Assembly: GCF_900111585.1 (NCBI RefSeq)
Contig: NZ_FOHI01000010.1
Coordinates: 30,670-94,669, forward strand
Length of the DNA: 64,000 nt
Direction of reading: 5' to 3'
Origin: Nitrosospira multiformis
GTDB taxonomy: Bacteria; Pseudomonadota; Gammaproteobacteria; Burkholderiales; Nitrosomonadaceae
Made by a program: the position numbers and the translations under genes
Part shown: positions 25,346 to 34,704 of the stretch, one piece after another
Layout: every line of letters starts with the position of its first letter
Position numbering within the stretch: position 1 is the first letter of the stretch
The notes under the pieces: generated by a model
Told to the model about the DNA's origin: nothing
Databases searched by the model: none
Seen by the model: only the letters and a program-made list of their open reading frames with translations

Positions 25346-26981
25346 TCCCGCGCAAGGCGTTCCTTTGCCAAAGAAGGTGGGTCAGCGAAACTGGGTTTCC
25401 TCGTTAATCTGGCTGGTTCCGATACTTGCCGCGGTTATCGGGGTTTCGCTTCTGGTTCAGGCCTGGGTTCAGCGTGGCCCCGAGATCACCATTACATTCC
25501 TCTCCGGCGAAGGAATCGAGGCTGGCAAAACCAAGGTCAAGTATAAAGAAGTCGAGATCGGCACAGTTCAGTCAATCGCGCTCAGCGAAGATCGCACTCA
25601 CGTTTCGGTAACCGTGGGATTGAAGAAGGAAGCCCAAAGTTTCACCGCAGCCGACAGCCGTTTCTGGGTCGTGCGTACACGTGTCTCAGGTTTGCAAGTG
25701 TCCGGGCTTGCCACCTTGCTATTGGGCCCTTACATTGGAGCGGATGCGGGCATTTCAACCGAGCAGACAAACAAATTTGTGGGACTTGAGACGCCGCCAA
25801 TAGTCACCCACGATGTTTCCGGAAAGCAGTATTTTTTACATGGGGCCGATATCGGCTCGCTGGATATAGGTTCGCCTGTCTATTTCCATCGGATCAAGGT
25901 GGGGCAAGTCACCGCATATGATCTGGATGAAAATGGCAAAGGCATTATCATGCGGATATTCATTAACTCGCCCTATGACAGATTTGTGGGTATCAATACC
26001 CGCTTCTGGCATGCCAGCGGCTTCGACGTGCAACTTAATGCAGATGGGCTAAAGTTCAGGTCGCAATCACTGGCTACTGTTCTGTTTGGTGGTCTTTCTT
26101 TCCAATCCCCCGATGATAGTCCCGGCACTCTCGCTAAAGAGGACACGGCCTTTATCCTGGCTGAGAATCAGAATGAAGCATTAAAGGAGCCGGATGGCGA
26201 CGCGCAAATAATATTGCTTAATTTCAAACAATCCCTGCGTGGTCTAAGACCGGGTGCAGAAGTGAGTTTCCGGGGGTTGATATTGGGACAGGTTAAATCG
26301 ATAGGCATTGATTATGACCCCAAGCTGCGCGAATTCACTATGCCAGTTCTGGTTCAGGTTTATCCGGAGCGTCTGGGCCGGAGATATGCACAGTTTCGAA
26401 AAGAAGCAACGTATACAGCCCAACAGCGTTTGCAGTTCATGATCGATCGTGGCTTGCGCGCGCAGTTGCGAAGCGCTGATCTTCTTACCGGACAACTTTA
26501 TGTTGCCTTCGATTTCTTTCCTAACGTCGTCACAAAAAAAGGAGATGTTTCGAAGCGCAAAGCCGATGTAGCTGCTTCCCAGGCGCTGTTGGCAATACCC
26601 ACCATTCCCAATACGGCAGAGGAAACTCAAACGCAGATTTCCGAGATAGCGCGAAAGTTGAACAAGGTACCTTTCGATCAAATTGGCAGCGAATTACAGG
26701 AGTCGTTAAAAACCCTCCAAAGGACGCTGAATAGCGCCGGACAGTTGACGGAGACATTGAATAATGATGTGGCGCCCGAAATAGCCGTGGCAATGAAGGA
26801 CGTGCACGAGACTCTAAATGCTGCGGGGCGCACATTGTCCGAAGAGGCACCTCTGCAGCAGGATTTACGTCAGACATTGCAGGAATTATCGCGCGCGGCG
26901 ATTTCACTCAGGGTTGTGACGGACTATCTGGAGCGTCATCCTGAATCGATAATTCGCGGCAAGCGGGAAGATAAACAATGA
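25323..26981 (+). CDS. pqiB: MCE-domain transport protein PqiB
   Basis: About 552 residues: N-terminal membrane anchor (LIWLVPILAAVIGVSLLVQA), then three MCE/MlaD repeats (ITITFLSGEGIEAGKTKVKY; KQYFLHGADIGSLDIGSPVY; ILLNFKQSLRGLRPGAEVSF) and a C-terminal helical region (about 460-530) that in PqiB forms the needle-like tunnel. Start chosen at ATG 25323 because GGAAG lies five bases upstream; ATG 25305 is in frame. The periplasmic tunnel carries lipids between membranes. Confidence 0.9.
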   Translation: MNQDEAGDPAQGVPLPKKVGQRNWVSSLIWLVPILAAVIGVSLLVQAWVQRGPEITITFLSGEGIEAGKTKVKYKEVEIGTVQSIALSEDRTHVSVTVGLKKEAQSFTAADSRFWVVRTRVSGLQVSGLATLLLGPYIGADAGISTEQTNKFVGLETPPIVTHDVSGKQYFLHGADIGSLDIGSPVYFHRIKVGQVTAYDLDENGKGIIMRIFINSPYDRFVGINTRFWHASGFDVQLNADGLKFRSQSLATVLFGGLSFQSPDDSPGTLAKEDTAFILAENQNEALKEPDGDAQIILLNFKQSLRGLRPGAEVSFRGLILGQVKSIGIDYDPKLREFTMPVLVQVYPERLGRRYAQFRKEATYTAQQRLQFMIDRGLRAQLRSADLLTGQLYVAFDFFPNVVTKKGDVSKRKADVAASQALLAIPTIPNTAEETQTQISEIARKLNKVPFDQIGSELQESLKTLQRTLNSAGQLTETLNNDVAPEIAVAMKDVHETLNAAGRTLSEEAPLQQDLRQTLQELSRAAISLRVVTDYLERHPESIIRGKREDKQ

Positions 26982-27607
26982 CGAGCCTGGGGCGAAGTGC
27001 ATTTTTTATGATGATAACATTATGGGCCGCTGGCTGTGTATCGGTTCCGGAGACGCGGTTTTATACGCTGTCCGAGCCTCCCGAGATAAAGGTCCGGCCA
27101 CGAGATCTGTCCACCCCGATTTTCATTGACATATTGCCAGTCAATGTTCCAGAACGGCTTGCGCGTCCGCAATTGGTTGTACGTTACGAAGATTCTGGTC
27201 CCGAAACACAGCTTTTCATCCTTGAACAAGATCGCTGGTCATCACCCTTCAACTATGAACTGCGAGATGCGTTCGCCTCTGGTATTGCTAACTGGACCGG
27301 GGCCGTAAACAAGGCACACAGGAGCCGTACTTCCGATCAAATCGTCTACAGAATCGCAATTGAGCTTAGCCAGTTCGACGCAATAATCGATGACAGCGTA
27401 AAGGCAAGATTCAGTTGGACGATTACGCGTCCTGCCGATGCTCGTAGCGTCGCCTGTTATGCGGTGATTACGGAGCCCGTCTCTGCAGGGGTCGAAGGTG
27501 TTGTAGGGGGTGTGCAACGCGCAGTAACAAGCGTGGTCACAAGCATTTCAAAGAACGTGCTCGAGCTGGATATGGGCCGTGTTCCAACGTGCGCTGCGCA
27601 GAAATAA
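26978..27607 (+). CDS. pqiC: PqiC-type outer-membrane lipoprotein
   Basis: 209 residues; lipobox LWAAGC with Cys20, then ETRFYTLSEPP, the usual start of the PqiC/DUF330 family (ABC-type transport auxiliary domain). Overlaps the pqiB stop by 4 bp. PqiC would receive the PqiB tunnel at the outer membrane. A hydrophobic stretch near residue 175 (SAGVEGVVGGVQRAVTSVVT) is typical enough for the family. Confidence 0.82.
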   Translation: MTSLGRSAFFMMITLWAAGCVSVPETRFYTLSEPPEIKVRPRDLSTPIFIDILPVNVPERLARPQLVVRYEDSGPETQLFILEQDRWSSPFNYELRDAFASGIANWTGAVNKAHRSRTSDQIVYRIAIELSQFDAIIDDSVKARFSWTITRPADARSVACYAVITEPVSAGVEGVVGGVQRAVTSVVTSISKNVLELDMGRVPTCAAQK

Positions 27608-27796
27608 GCGCTTTGACTTTGCGCTTTGCCTTTGATACGACCACTGTTCTGTTACAACTCTTCCCCATATTGGGGGACTGGAGGTTGGGGCGGCCAAGCG
27701 GTTCTGGTGCCTGGCCGTCAAGACTCCATGAATATCGAGCTAATTGATATAGATCTGCATTTCTCCGCCGTTGCAGATGAAGCCCCCGTTTATGCT

Positions 27797-28285
27797 TTAG
27801 CCCTTACCATGATGCCTGTTCTTCTCACGCATTTGTTTCATCTGTTCTTGTTGGGCATCAGTTAATATCTGGTTGATGGCATGGCGCGTTCTCGTGCGCT
27901 CCGTTACCAATTCGGCTACCAGATTTCCTCGTTCACGTGCCAATTGTTGTACTCGACTATCGTCAATCTGGGCATTTCTTGCCAGTTCCCGTAATTCCCT
28001 TCGATTTGTTCGTATTTTTTCCCTTATAGCTGCTGTTTGCGGTTTTGATTTTTCCATAATCGCTCCAATCGATGCGCGTTGCTCCGTAGTAAGCTGGAGG
28101 CGATCAGCCATTTTGTCCCAGAATGCCTTTTTACCTTCCATACCTTGCCCCTCGGATCGAGAGCCTGCACTGTGATGGTGGTCTGATGATGCATATTTCT
28201 GATAAGCATCAGAATGTGGATCAGCCAAAACAATGCCACTTGCTAATAACCCGCTGATCAATGAAAGTTTCATGATTGTTTTCAT
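27797..28285 (-). CDS. Spy/CpxP-family periplasmic protein
   Basis: 162 residues with a signal peptide (LSLISGLLASGIVLA) and two LTxxQ-type motifs (LQLTTEQRASIGAIM and ILTDAQQEQMKQM), the signature of the Spy/CpxP chaperone family. A His-rich stretch (DHHHSAGS) follows the signal. It is transcribed divergently from cpxR and shares the CpxR box at 28388. In enterobacteria CpxP restrains CpxA and Spy protects unfolded periplasmic proteins; this one could do either. Confidence 0.85.
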   Translation of the reverse strand: MKTIMKLSLISGLLASGIVLADPHSDAYQKYASSDHHHSAGSRSEGQGMEGKKAFWDKMADRLQLTTEQRASIGAIMEKSKPQTAAIREKIRTNRRELRELARNAQIDDSRVQQLARERGNLVAELVTERTRTRHAINQILTDAQQEQMKQMREKNRHHGKG

Positions 28286-28387
28286 TTAGCCAACTCCTCT
28301 TGATGGTGATGTTTGAGAATGCCACCGTGAATGTGCACGGCTTGGAAAAGAATAAGGCCAAGCAATGTCAATTAGGGTTATGGGAAT

Positions 28388-28402
28388 GTAAAGTTATGTA
28401 AA
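28388..28402. promoter_or_regulatory. CpxR box
   Basis: GTAAA, five bases, GTAAA, an exact match to the CpxR consensus, located between the divergent Spy/CpxP-like gene (103 bp away) and cpxR (99 bp away). Points to autoregulation and activation of the chaperone gene. Confidence 0.7.
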
Positions 28403-28501
28403 AAAACCAGAAGTTCCTATATTTGATTGTTTTGATTTGGCAATATCGGTAGCAGGCAAATGCGCCGCATTTGGAACTCTGCAAAATTCTGACCTGGGGA
28501 A

Positions 28502-29203
28502 ATGATGGCGCGGATATTACTGGCGGATGACGATATTGAATTGAGTGGGATGCTGGTGGATTACTTCACTGACGAGGGCTTCGACGTCGATGTGGCTTAT
28601 GACGGCGTCACAACCTTGAACAAGATATCGGTGAACCGGTATGACCTGTTGATACTTGATGTGATGATGCCGCATCGGAATGGTTTCGATGTATTACGTG
28701 AGCTGCGCATGCAATCTCTGCTTCCCGTATTGATGCTGACGGCGAGAGGGAACGACATCGACAGTATTGTCGGTCTTGAGCTCGGGGCGGATGACTATCT
28801 GGCGAAACCATCCAATCCCCGTGTAATGGTGGCACGGATTCGCGCAATTTTAAGAAGAGCAGAGATACAAGGGGATCGGCGCAATGGAAGCGGTGAGCCT
28901 GATAAGATTATATTGGACGATCTAGTTATGCATATAGGTTCACGTACTGTTACCTGTGGCAACAATCCCGTATTTGTGACGAGCACTGAATTCAGCTTGC
29001 TGGATGTGTTGTTGCGAGAAGCCGGTAATGTCGTATCGAAGGCGGATTTGTCCGAGCGCGCGCTTGGCCGGAAATTGAGCCGCTATGACCGCAGCCTGGA
29101 CGTGCATGTAAGCAGTCTTCGTAAAAAACTGGGGCCAATGCCCGATGGGCAGGAGCGCATCAAGACGGTCCGGGGCGTCGGTTATATTTATTCACGAAAC
29201 TGA
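28502..29203 (+). CDS. cpxR: OmpR-family response regulator, CpxR-like
   Basis: 233 residues. Receiver domain with acidic pocket (LADDDIE), phosphoacceptor Asp in LLILDVMMPHRNGFD, Thr in LMLTARG and Lys in ADDYLAKPSNP; C-terminal winged helix (TSTEFSLLDVLLREAGNVVS, SLDVHVSSLRKKLG, VRGVGYIY). The next gene is its histidine kinase, one base after the stop. Upstream CpxR box and divergent CpxP-like gene support the Cpx assignment. Confidence 0.9.
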   Translation: MMARILLADDDIELSGMLVDYFTDEGFDVDVAYDGVTTLNKISVNRYDLLILDVMMPHRNGFDVLRELRMQSLLPVLMLTARGNDIDSIVGLELGADDYLAKPSNPRVMVARIRAILRRAEIQGDRRNGSGEPDKIILDDLVMHIGSRTVTCGNNPVFVTSTEFSLLDVLLREAGNVVSKADLSERALGRKLSRYDRSLDVHVSSLRKKLGPMPDGQERIKTVRGVGYIYSRN

Positions 29204-29204
29204 C

Positions 29205-30614
29205 ATGGACAGGCTCTTCTGGAAAATATTCCTGTCTTTCTGGTTCACGCTGATCATTTTCACTGCGCTACTTCTGTTTGCTGCTTCCACTTATCTTGAA
29301 CATAATCGGGTACAGCAGGATGCCGGGAATATGCGTGAGCGTCTATCGGGATATTTTGATCAGGGGCGAACGGCCGCCAGGGAGAAGGGTGTTGAAGGCC
29401 TCAAGGAATGGCTCGACTACCTGGATCGGAGTGAAGCAATTCCTATTTTCCTGATCGATGAGACAGGTCGCGATCTGCTCGATCGGGAAATTCCTCTTGA
29501 TATCGCATCAAGGCTGGAGCGGAGGCGACAATACCCCAATCGCATGAACAGGAGAGGATATTCGCATCATCAGCCCATACGCCTTGCAGATGGAAGTCTT
29601 TATTACATGGTTCCCGATTTCCAAAGCATCACCTTGCGCAGGATATTGCAGCGCCCGCGAGTGATTGCGCTTCCCGTAGCTATCGCCGCGCTGCTAAGTG
29701 CATTGATCTGCCTGCTGCTTAGTCGCTACCTCACTTTTCCGCTCGAATGTTTACGGTATGCTGCGCAGCATATTGCAAACGGCGATCTGGCACAGCGCGT
29801 CGTTCCCTCCATGGCTGGCCGGCGCGACGAGATCGGGGAACTGGCAAGTGCATTTGACAAGATGACCGAGCGACTCGAGAGGGTATTTGGGGCGCAGCGG
29901 CAATTGCTGAGCGACGCCTCACATGAGCTTCGTTCTCCTCTCGCAAGGTTACAGGCTGCGCTGGAGCTTGCGCGGCAGCGGTCAGGCGGGCAGGCTGAAA
30001 AGGAATTGAACCGCATGGAGACGGAAATAGAACGCTTGAATGAGCTCATCGGGCGTCTACTCGAACTCTCCCGTCTGGAAGCAGGGGTGGATTCCGCTCA
30101 TGCCGAAAAGGTGGACATACGGGAACTACTTGAAGAACTCGTGGAGGATGCGCAATTCGAAGCATCAGCGATGGGCTGCCGGATAGAATTACGGGATACT
30201 TTCTCAGCGGTCGTATGGGCAAATCCCGGGCTTCTGCACAGTGCGATAGAAAACGTTGTACGCAATGCCATCAAATATACAAAACCCGCTACGGCGGTTG
30301 AAATAAGCATGCTGACAGACCCCGCCTGTCGTGATGGAATTGTTGTTCAGGTTCGGGATCACGGACCTGGCGCCCCCGAAAACATGCTGCCCCATCTTTT
30401 TCAACCCTTCGTCAGGTTGGAAGAAGCCCGGGCTCGCTCAACAGGTGGACACGGGCTTGGGCTCGCCATCGCTGATCGGGCTGTTCGACTACATGGTGGA
30501 AAAATCGTAGCGAGAAACGAATCGGATGAAGGACTCAGTATCCAGATTCACTTGCCGTCCATGAGATCTGATGAAAATTTGAATCAAGGCAATGACAGTA
30601 ATGGTAGAGAATAA
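29205..30614 (+). CDS. cpxA: Sensor histidine kinase, CpxA-like
   Basis: 469 residues from ATG 29205 (a longer frame from 29145 overlaps cpxR). Membrane helices at about 8-28 and 155-175 flank a periplasmic sensor region of about 125 residues; then HAMP, the H-box (SDASHELRSPLARLQAALEL), N-box (ENVVRNAIKYTKP), and G-boxes (VRDHGPGAPENM, GGHGLGLAIADRAV). Complete two-component kinase detecting envelope stress. Ends 26 bp before a convergent gene. Confidence 0.9.
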   Translation: MDRLFWKIFLSFWFTLIIFTALLLFAASTYLEHNRVQQDAGNMRERLSGYFDQGRTAAREKGVEGLKEWLDYLDRSEAIPIFLIDETGRDLLDREIPLDIASRLERRRQYPNRMNRRGYSHHQPIRLADGSLYYMVPDFQSITLRRILQRPRVIALPVAIAALLSALICLLLSRYLTFPLECLRYAAQHIANGDLAQRVVPSMAGRRDEIGELASAFDKMTERLERVFGAQRQLLSDASHELRSPLARLQAALELARQRSGGQAEKELNRMETEIERLNELIGRLLELSRLEAGVDSAHAEKVDIRELLEELVEDAQFEASAMGCRIELRDTFSAVVWANPGLLHSAIENVVRNAIKYTKPATAVEISMLTDPACRDGIVVQVRDHGPGAPENMLPHLFQPFVRLEEARARSTGGHGLGLAIADRAVRLHGGKIVARNESDEGLSIQIHLPSMRSDENLNQGNDSNGRE

Positions 30615-30639
30615 GGGCAAAACACTGAATTTCCCTGAC

Positions 30640-31374
30640 TCATGACTTCCCTTTCAGTGCGTCGCGGAGATTTTCAATAGCGCCTTCAAGTAGCTTCAAT
30701 CCATCTACGAGCTGCTCCTCGTTGACGTCCATATCCAGGAAGTTAACAACTTCCTCAGCTGCTCTCCTGAGTTTGTCATTAGCATCACTAGCATTCAACC
30801 CATTATGAGAAGCAACGTGTCTTAGCATGTGCTCGTGAGGAGCAATCTCCTGAGCTGGCATTTCGCAATAATCCAGCGCTCTCTGCCATGGATTGCTTGC
30901 GTTGCTGAGTTCGCCAATATCAATACCAAGACGTTCCGCTATCGCATGAGCCAGTTTATCGGCCCATTCAGTAGCGCTGTCACGCTCGCTTGCAAGCTGC
31001 CACATTTCATGCCCGCTATTTTCACCCTCGCTGTTCTGTGTTTGCAGTGTCGAAGCGTTCTCCACCCGTTCCTGATAATGCTCGTGCGCAGCCCCCAATG
31101 CATTTTTGATGGTATCTTGCCACCAATCCATACTCTGGTCCTCCTGATCAAGAAGGCTCTCGACGTGGAATGGTTTGGGTGCAATTGAATGTGCGGGGGG
31201 CATCGGGGCATCGGCAATGACAGCCCGGATAAAGCGAGCCGCCTGCGCAGGGGCGCTCTCTGGATGGCATGGATAATCTGTCGCATTATCCACTTCAACA
31301 GTTTTTGATTCTGTTTCAAGAGCATCGGCTACGTATCGCAAAGCTTCTTTATTGAATCCCGCTGGTATGTTCAT
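30640..31374 (-). CDS. Hypothetical acidic protein (244 aa)
   Basis: 244 residues, rich in Ala, Glu and Asn with several helical segments (ATEWADKLAHAIAERLGIDI; DKLRRAAEEVVNFLDMDVN). No signal peptide, membrane helix or catalytic motif is visible. Convergent with cpxA. Phage-like composition (short helical repeats, Trp pairs such as DWWQDTI) but no recognised family. Confidence 0.55.
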   Translation of the reverse strand: MNIPAGFNKEALRYVADALETESKTVEVDNATDYPCHPESAPAQAARFIRAVIADAPMPPAHSIAPKPFHVESLLDQEDQSMDWWQDTIKNALGAAHEHYQERVENASTLQTQNSEGENSGHEMWQLASERDSATEWADKLAHAIAERLGIDIGELSNASNPWQRALDYCEMPAQEIAPHEHMLRHVASHNGLNASDANDKLRRAAEEVVNFLDMDVNEEQLVDGLKLLEGAIENLRDALKGKS

Positions 31375-31734
31375 TCCATTTCCTCGTAATCAAGAAAGTG
31401 ACGCCTCCCGCAGACTTTGCACTCGTAGTGTTCGCCACTCATATCCAGGCGTTCGTACTCTCTGTCCTATTTGGGAGACTCCAAATTCCCTATCGATCTT
31501 ACATGCATTTTGGTATGGGACACCCTGGAGGACTCATTTCGCCTCCCTATTGTGGTTTTATCGCAGGTTCCCACCATATTGTAGTAAAAAACGCGGGGCG
31601 TATGAGCGTGCCAGGTGCAAAGGCCTCTTGTCTTATCAATGAGTTGATCGTCGCCAACACATTTTCAAAAGGTTAAAATAAAGGAATTCTCCCGTCTATT
31701 GTGAAAATCGGTCAAAATTTTACCATCGTAATGA
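31375..31734. other. Intergenic stretch
   Basis: 360 bp between divergent genes. Two overlapping frames of about 95 codons on the plus strand lack ribosome-binding sites and share no conserved-looking motif. No gene supported. Confidence 0.3.
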
Positions 31735-32454
31735 ATGCCTTCCCGATTCATGCTATCCGCTGAACCTGTTGCCATCTTCACCCGGTCCTGGTCGCTCTAT
31801 GATCTGATCACGGAGCACAACTACATGTTTCACCGGGAGATCTATGCCGGAATTGAGGAGCTTTTGAGGTCGCGTGCTGATCGGGGAGAGTATCGCCTGC
31901 TGGATCTGGGATGTGGCAACGCCCGCTATCTTGCGCCTTGCCTGAAACGCTTTCCTCCTTTGATATACGAAGGCGTGGACTTGTCCGCGGCTGCGTTGAA
32001 GGAGGCGAGGGAATACCTCGCAGGATTGCCAGGCGAAGCCAGCCTGACCCAAGGGGAGCTCCTGCAGACCATGGAGTCTATGAATCAGACGTGGGATGTT
32101 ATTTTCTCCGGGTTTGCCATTCATCATCTGAGTCTGGATGAAAAGGCGCGGTTTTTCCGGGCAGCGGGACGCTGCCTCTCAAAAGAAGGCTGGTTGATAC
32201 TAGTGGATGTGGTGCGTGAAGAAAATGAGGCGCGGGAGGATTTTCTGGACGGTTATCTCAATTTCATGCGGGAAAAGTGGACGAGCGTGCCGCCGGAGCA
32301 ACTGGAAGAAGCATGCGCGCACGTTCGCGATCATGATTATCCTGAATGCCTTTCCACCCTGCGAAGAATGGCCGGGGAAGCCGGGCTTCGTTCTACCCGC
32401 GTGATCAGCCGTCATGCGCAGCATCATACGCTTCTATTTTCGCGAAACGACTGA
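31735..32454 (+). CDS. Class I SAM-dependent methyltransferase
   Basis: 239 residues. Motif I is LLDLGCGNARYLAPC, followed by the acidic strand end (YEGVDLSAAALKEAR) and motif IV-like WDVIFSGFAIHHLSLDEKAR. This is a small-molecule type methyltransferase; the substrate is not indicated. Next to a BASS transporter gene, with which it might be co-transcribed (39 bp gap). Confidence 0.82.
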   Translation: MPSRFMLSAEPVAIFTRSWSLYDLITEHNYMFHREIYAGIEELLRSRADRGEYRLLDLGCGNARYLAPCLKRFPPLIYEGVDLSAAALKEAREYLAGLPGEASLTQGELLQTMESMNQTWDVIFSGFAIHHLSLDEKARFFRAAGRCLSKEGWLILVDVVREENEAREDFLDGYLNFMREKWTSVPPEQLEEACAHVRDHDYPECLSTLRRMAGEAGLRSTRVISRHAQHHTLLFSRND

Positions 32455-32492
32455 TAGCAGCTATAAGCAGCTATACCAGGATACCCAGCTCC

Positions 32493-33473
32493 ATGTTGCA
32501 GAAGTTGACCCTCCTGTTCCCCCTCTGGATGATTCTCTCGGGGCTGTTTGCCTTGTATGCACCGGAGTCACTGGCTTCGTTCAACCAGGGCCCCCTGATG
32601 GTGGCGGTTCTTGCCTGCATTATGCTGGGCATGGGGCTCACACTATCCGTAGAGGATTTTCGCCGCATCGGGCGGAGCCCGCGAGGGGTAGCCATCGGCT
32701 TCGCCGCGCAGTATTCCATCATGCCTTTGACAGCCTGGATAGTAGCCCAAGCGTTGAGCCTGCCTCCTCATTTCGCGGTGGGACTCATCCTGGTGGGGTG
32801 CGCTCCGGGTGGTACCGCTTCAAACCTGATCAGCTACATCGCCGGCGCCGATGTCGCACTTTCAGTCGTCATGACGGTCTGCTCCACGCTCGCAGCCGTT
32901 GTGCTCACACCCTTGCTGACCCAGCTTTTCGCGGGCGCTCTCGTGCCGGTCGATGCCTGGTTGTTGTTCAAGCAGACCTTTCAAGTCGTGATTATTCCTG
33001 TCTTTCTGGGGGTGCTGCTCAACCGGTGGGCACCCCGCCTGGTCAGGTGGGTTCTGCCTGTTGCTCCGCTGATTTCAGTGGCAGGCGTGGTTTTTATCTG
33101 TACGGTGATATTTGCCGCCAATGCAGAGGCTATTCTTGCCTATAGCAGAGAGCTTATCCTGGCGACTGCGCTATTGCATGGAGCAGGCTTTCTGTTCGGT
33201 TATTGCTTTGCCCGCTTGTTTGGCTGTTACGGTAACAGTGCCCGCACGATTGCAATCGAGGTGGGGATGCAAAACTCGGGACTTGCCGTCGTGCTGGCCA
33301 AACAGGCTTTTCCATTATTGCCGCTTGCACCCGTCGTTGGCGCGGTTTCCGCCGTTATGCATTCGCTATTGGGCAGTGTGCTCGCGGCATTGTTGCGCCA
33401 AAACCCCGCTCCAGTTCAGGAGGGGTTCATTTCGCCTGTACCGCTGACAATCTCCGTGCGGCAGGAGGAATAG
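32493..33473 (+). CDS. Bile acid:sodium symporter family (BASS) transporter
   Basis: About 326 residues from ATG 32493; the longer frame from 32346 overlaps the methyltransferase and is not plausible. Ten or so membrane helices, with the BASS signatures LVGCAPGGTASNLISYIAGA and the late EVGMQNSGLAVVLAKQAF motif that forms the Na+ sites. In bacteria these import pantoate, pyruvate-like or sulfonated organic acids; the substrate is unknown. Confidence 0.85.
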   Translation: MLQKLTLLFPLWMILSGLFALYAPESLASFNQGPLMVAVLACIMLGMGLTLSVEDFRRIGRSPRGVAIGFAAQYSIMPLTAWIVAQALSLPPHFAVGLILVGCAPGGTASNLISYIAGADVALSVVMTVCSTLAAVVLTPLLTQLFAGALVPVDAWLLFKQTFQVVIIPVFLGVLLNRWAPRLVRWVLPVAPLISVAGVVFICTVIFAANAEAILAYSRELILATALLHGAGFLFGYCFARLFGCYGNSARTIAIEVGMQNSGLAVVLAKQAFPLLPLAPVVGAVSAVMHSLLGSVLAALLRQNPAPVQEGFISPVPLTISVRQEE

Positions 33474-33555
33474 TGCTGTTTTCGTGACTGCAGGAAATTG
33501 CAGTAATATAGCGCTCATCAAGTGCAGACAGAGCGAGCTGAGGGGGCAGTGATAG

Positions 33556-33801
33556 ATGGATAGCGGCTTTGTAACGATCAGCATCCTCGTTCTGGCAGGT
33601 TTCTTTCTACTGGTCGTGTGGTTCTTTCGAAAAATGGCGCGGGGAGAAATCAGCATGGGCAGCCATATCGCGCTTCTGGTGCTGCTCGCCGCCATGCTGC
33701 TCGTGCCTTTCGCCATGAATTTTTCCGCTCATCTGATATCCAGTATTGAACATCGTTCCGACCACTCGGAAGAGGTGTCTTCCCAGCGGGGTGATTATTA
33801 G
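33556..33801 (+). CDS. Small membrane protein, two helices
   Basis: 81 residues, ATG preceded by GAGGGGGCAG. Helices at about 5-25 (FVTISILVLAGFFLLVVWFF) and 37-58 (IALLVLLAAMLLVPFAMNF), then a short charged tail. No family recognised. Lies 82 bp after the BASS gene. Confidence 0.5.
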   Translation: MDSGFVTISILVLAGFFLLVVWFFRKMARGEISMGSHIALLVLLAAMLLVPFAMNFSAHLISSIEHRSDHSEEVSSQRGDY

Positions 33802-33863
33802 CTTGCGGCGATTTACTTTCGTCTCACAGCTAGATGATCGCACATGACGACCGGCGAACCGAT

Positions 33864-34645
33864 ATGCCTCATATCACAAAAGTCTGGCCGCTGTTGACGG
33901 GAACAATCCGTTATGAAAGACCATTTCGACCCGTAACCGTGGGCATGGGGAATTTATCGCGGCGCCAATTCTTGCTTATTTGATCGAAACGTCGAACGGA
34001 CGCATCTTATATGATACGGGTTGCGACTATCGCAAGATTTCCAATCCCATCTTGCGCGCACGTCATTTCGATCCCATGCGTCCTCTGGTTGAGCCGCCCA
34101 ACATGCAGGAAGGGCAGCGCATTCCCCGTTATCTGGAGAAACTGGGCTTCGGGCCACGGGATGTGGACATCGTGTTTATAGGCCATTTGCATTTCGATCA
34201 CGTTGGGGGGCTCCATGATTTGCCAGGCTGCACTGTCCATGTCCAGGCGGATGAGGTTGCCGCGGCGCGCACTGGACCGGACGGAAGCGTTTTTGCCGAC
34301 GAGTTGGCCAACTCAAATCAGTGGGAAATCAAGACAGGCGAATATCTCGTCGCCCCGGGAGTGCATGCGATCAGCAGTCCTGGGCACACGGCTGGACATA
34401 TGTCGCTCTTCATCGAGCTTCAAAAGGGACCGCCGGTTATCCTGTGTGGAGACGCTGCCGATCTGAGGGAGAATCTGGTGGAGGAAATTGCGCCGGGATA
34501 CTGCTGGCAGGATAACGCGTCCCTGGCGCTGGGCAGCATCCGCAAGTTAAAGGCGCTGGAGAGCAGGGAAAAGTGCGAGCTCTGGCCTAACCACGATATG
34601 GATTTTTTCATGAGCTTGCCACGTTTCCCTGCTTGGAGAGACTGA
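33864..34645 (+). pseudogene. MBL-fold hydrolase (lactonase-like), frameshifted near the N-terminus
   Basis: The frame from ATG 33864 (MPHITKVWPLLTGTIRYERP) and the open frame that ends at 34645 (EFIAAPILAYLIETSNGRIL onward) join into one family-typical protein of about 260 residues if one G is added to the GGGG run at 33947-33950. The second frame has the metallo-beta-lactamase motif HLHFDHVGG, a later HTAGH and a metal-site Asp (LCGDAAD), typical of N-acyl-homoserine-lactone lactonase-like proteins. As written, only a TTG start at 33980 could give a shorter product. Real mutation, programmed slippage or sequence error cannot be told apart. Confidence 0.7.
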
Positions 34646-34704
34646 AAAAGACGGTTGATGGACCGCGGCAAGAGGATTCCTGATATTTTTACTGCGCCTT
34701 CTGC

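Noticed and set aside
31352..31676. Two overlapping frames of about 95 codons downstream of the hypothetical gene
   Set aside because: They overlap each other in different frames, start inside or next to the divergent gene and show no conserved motif.
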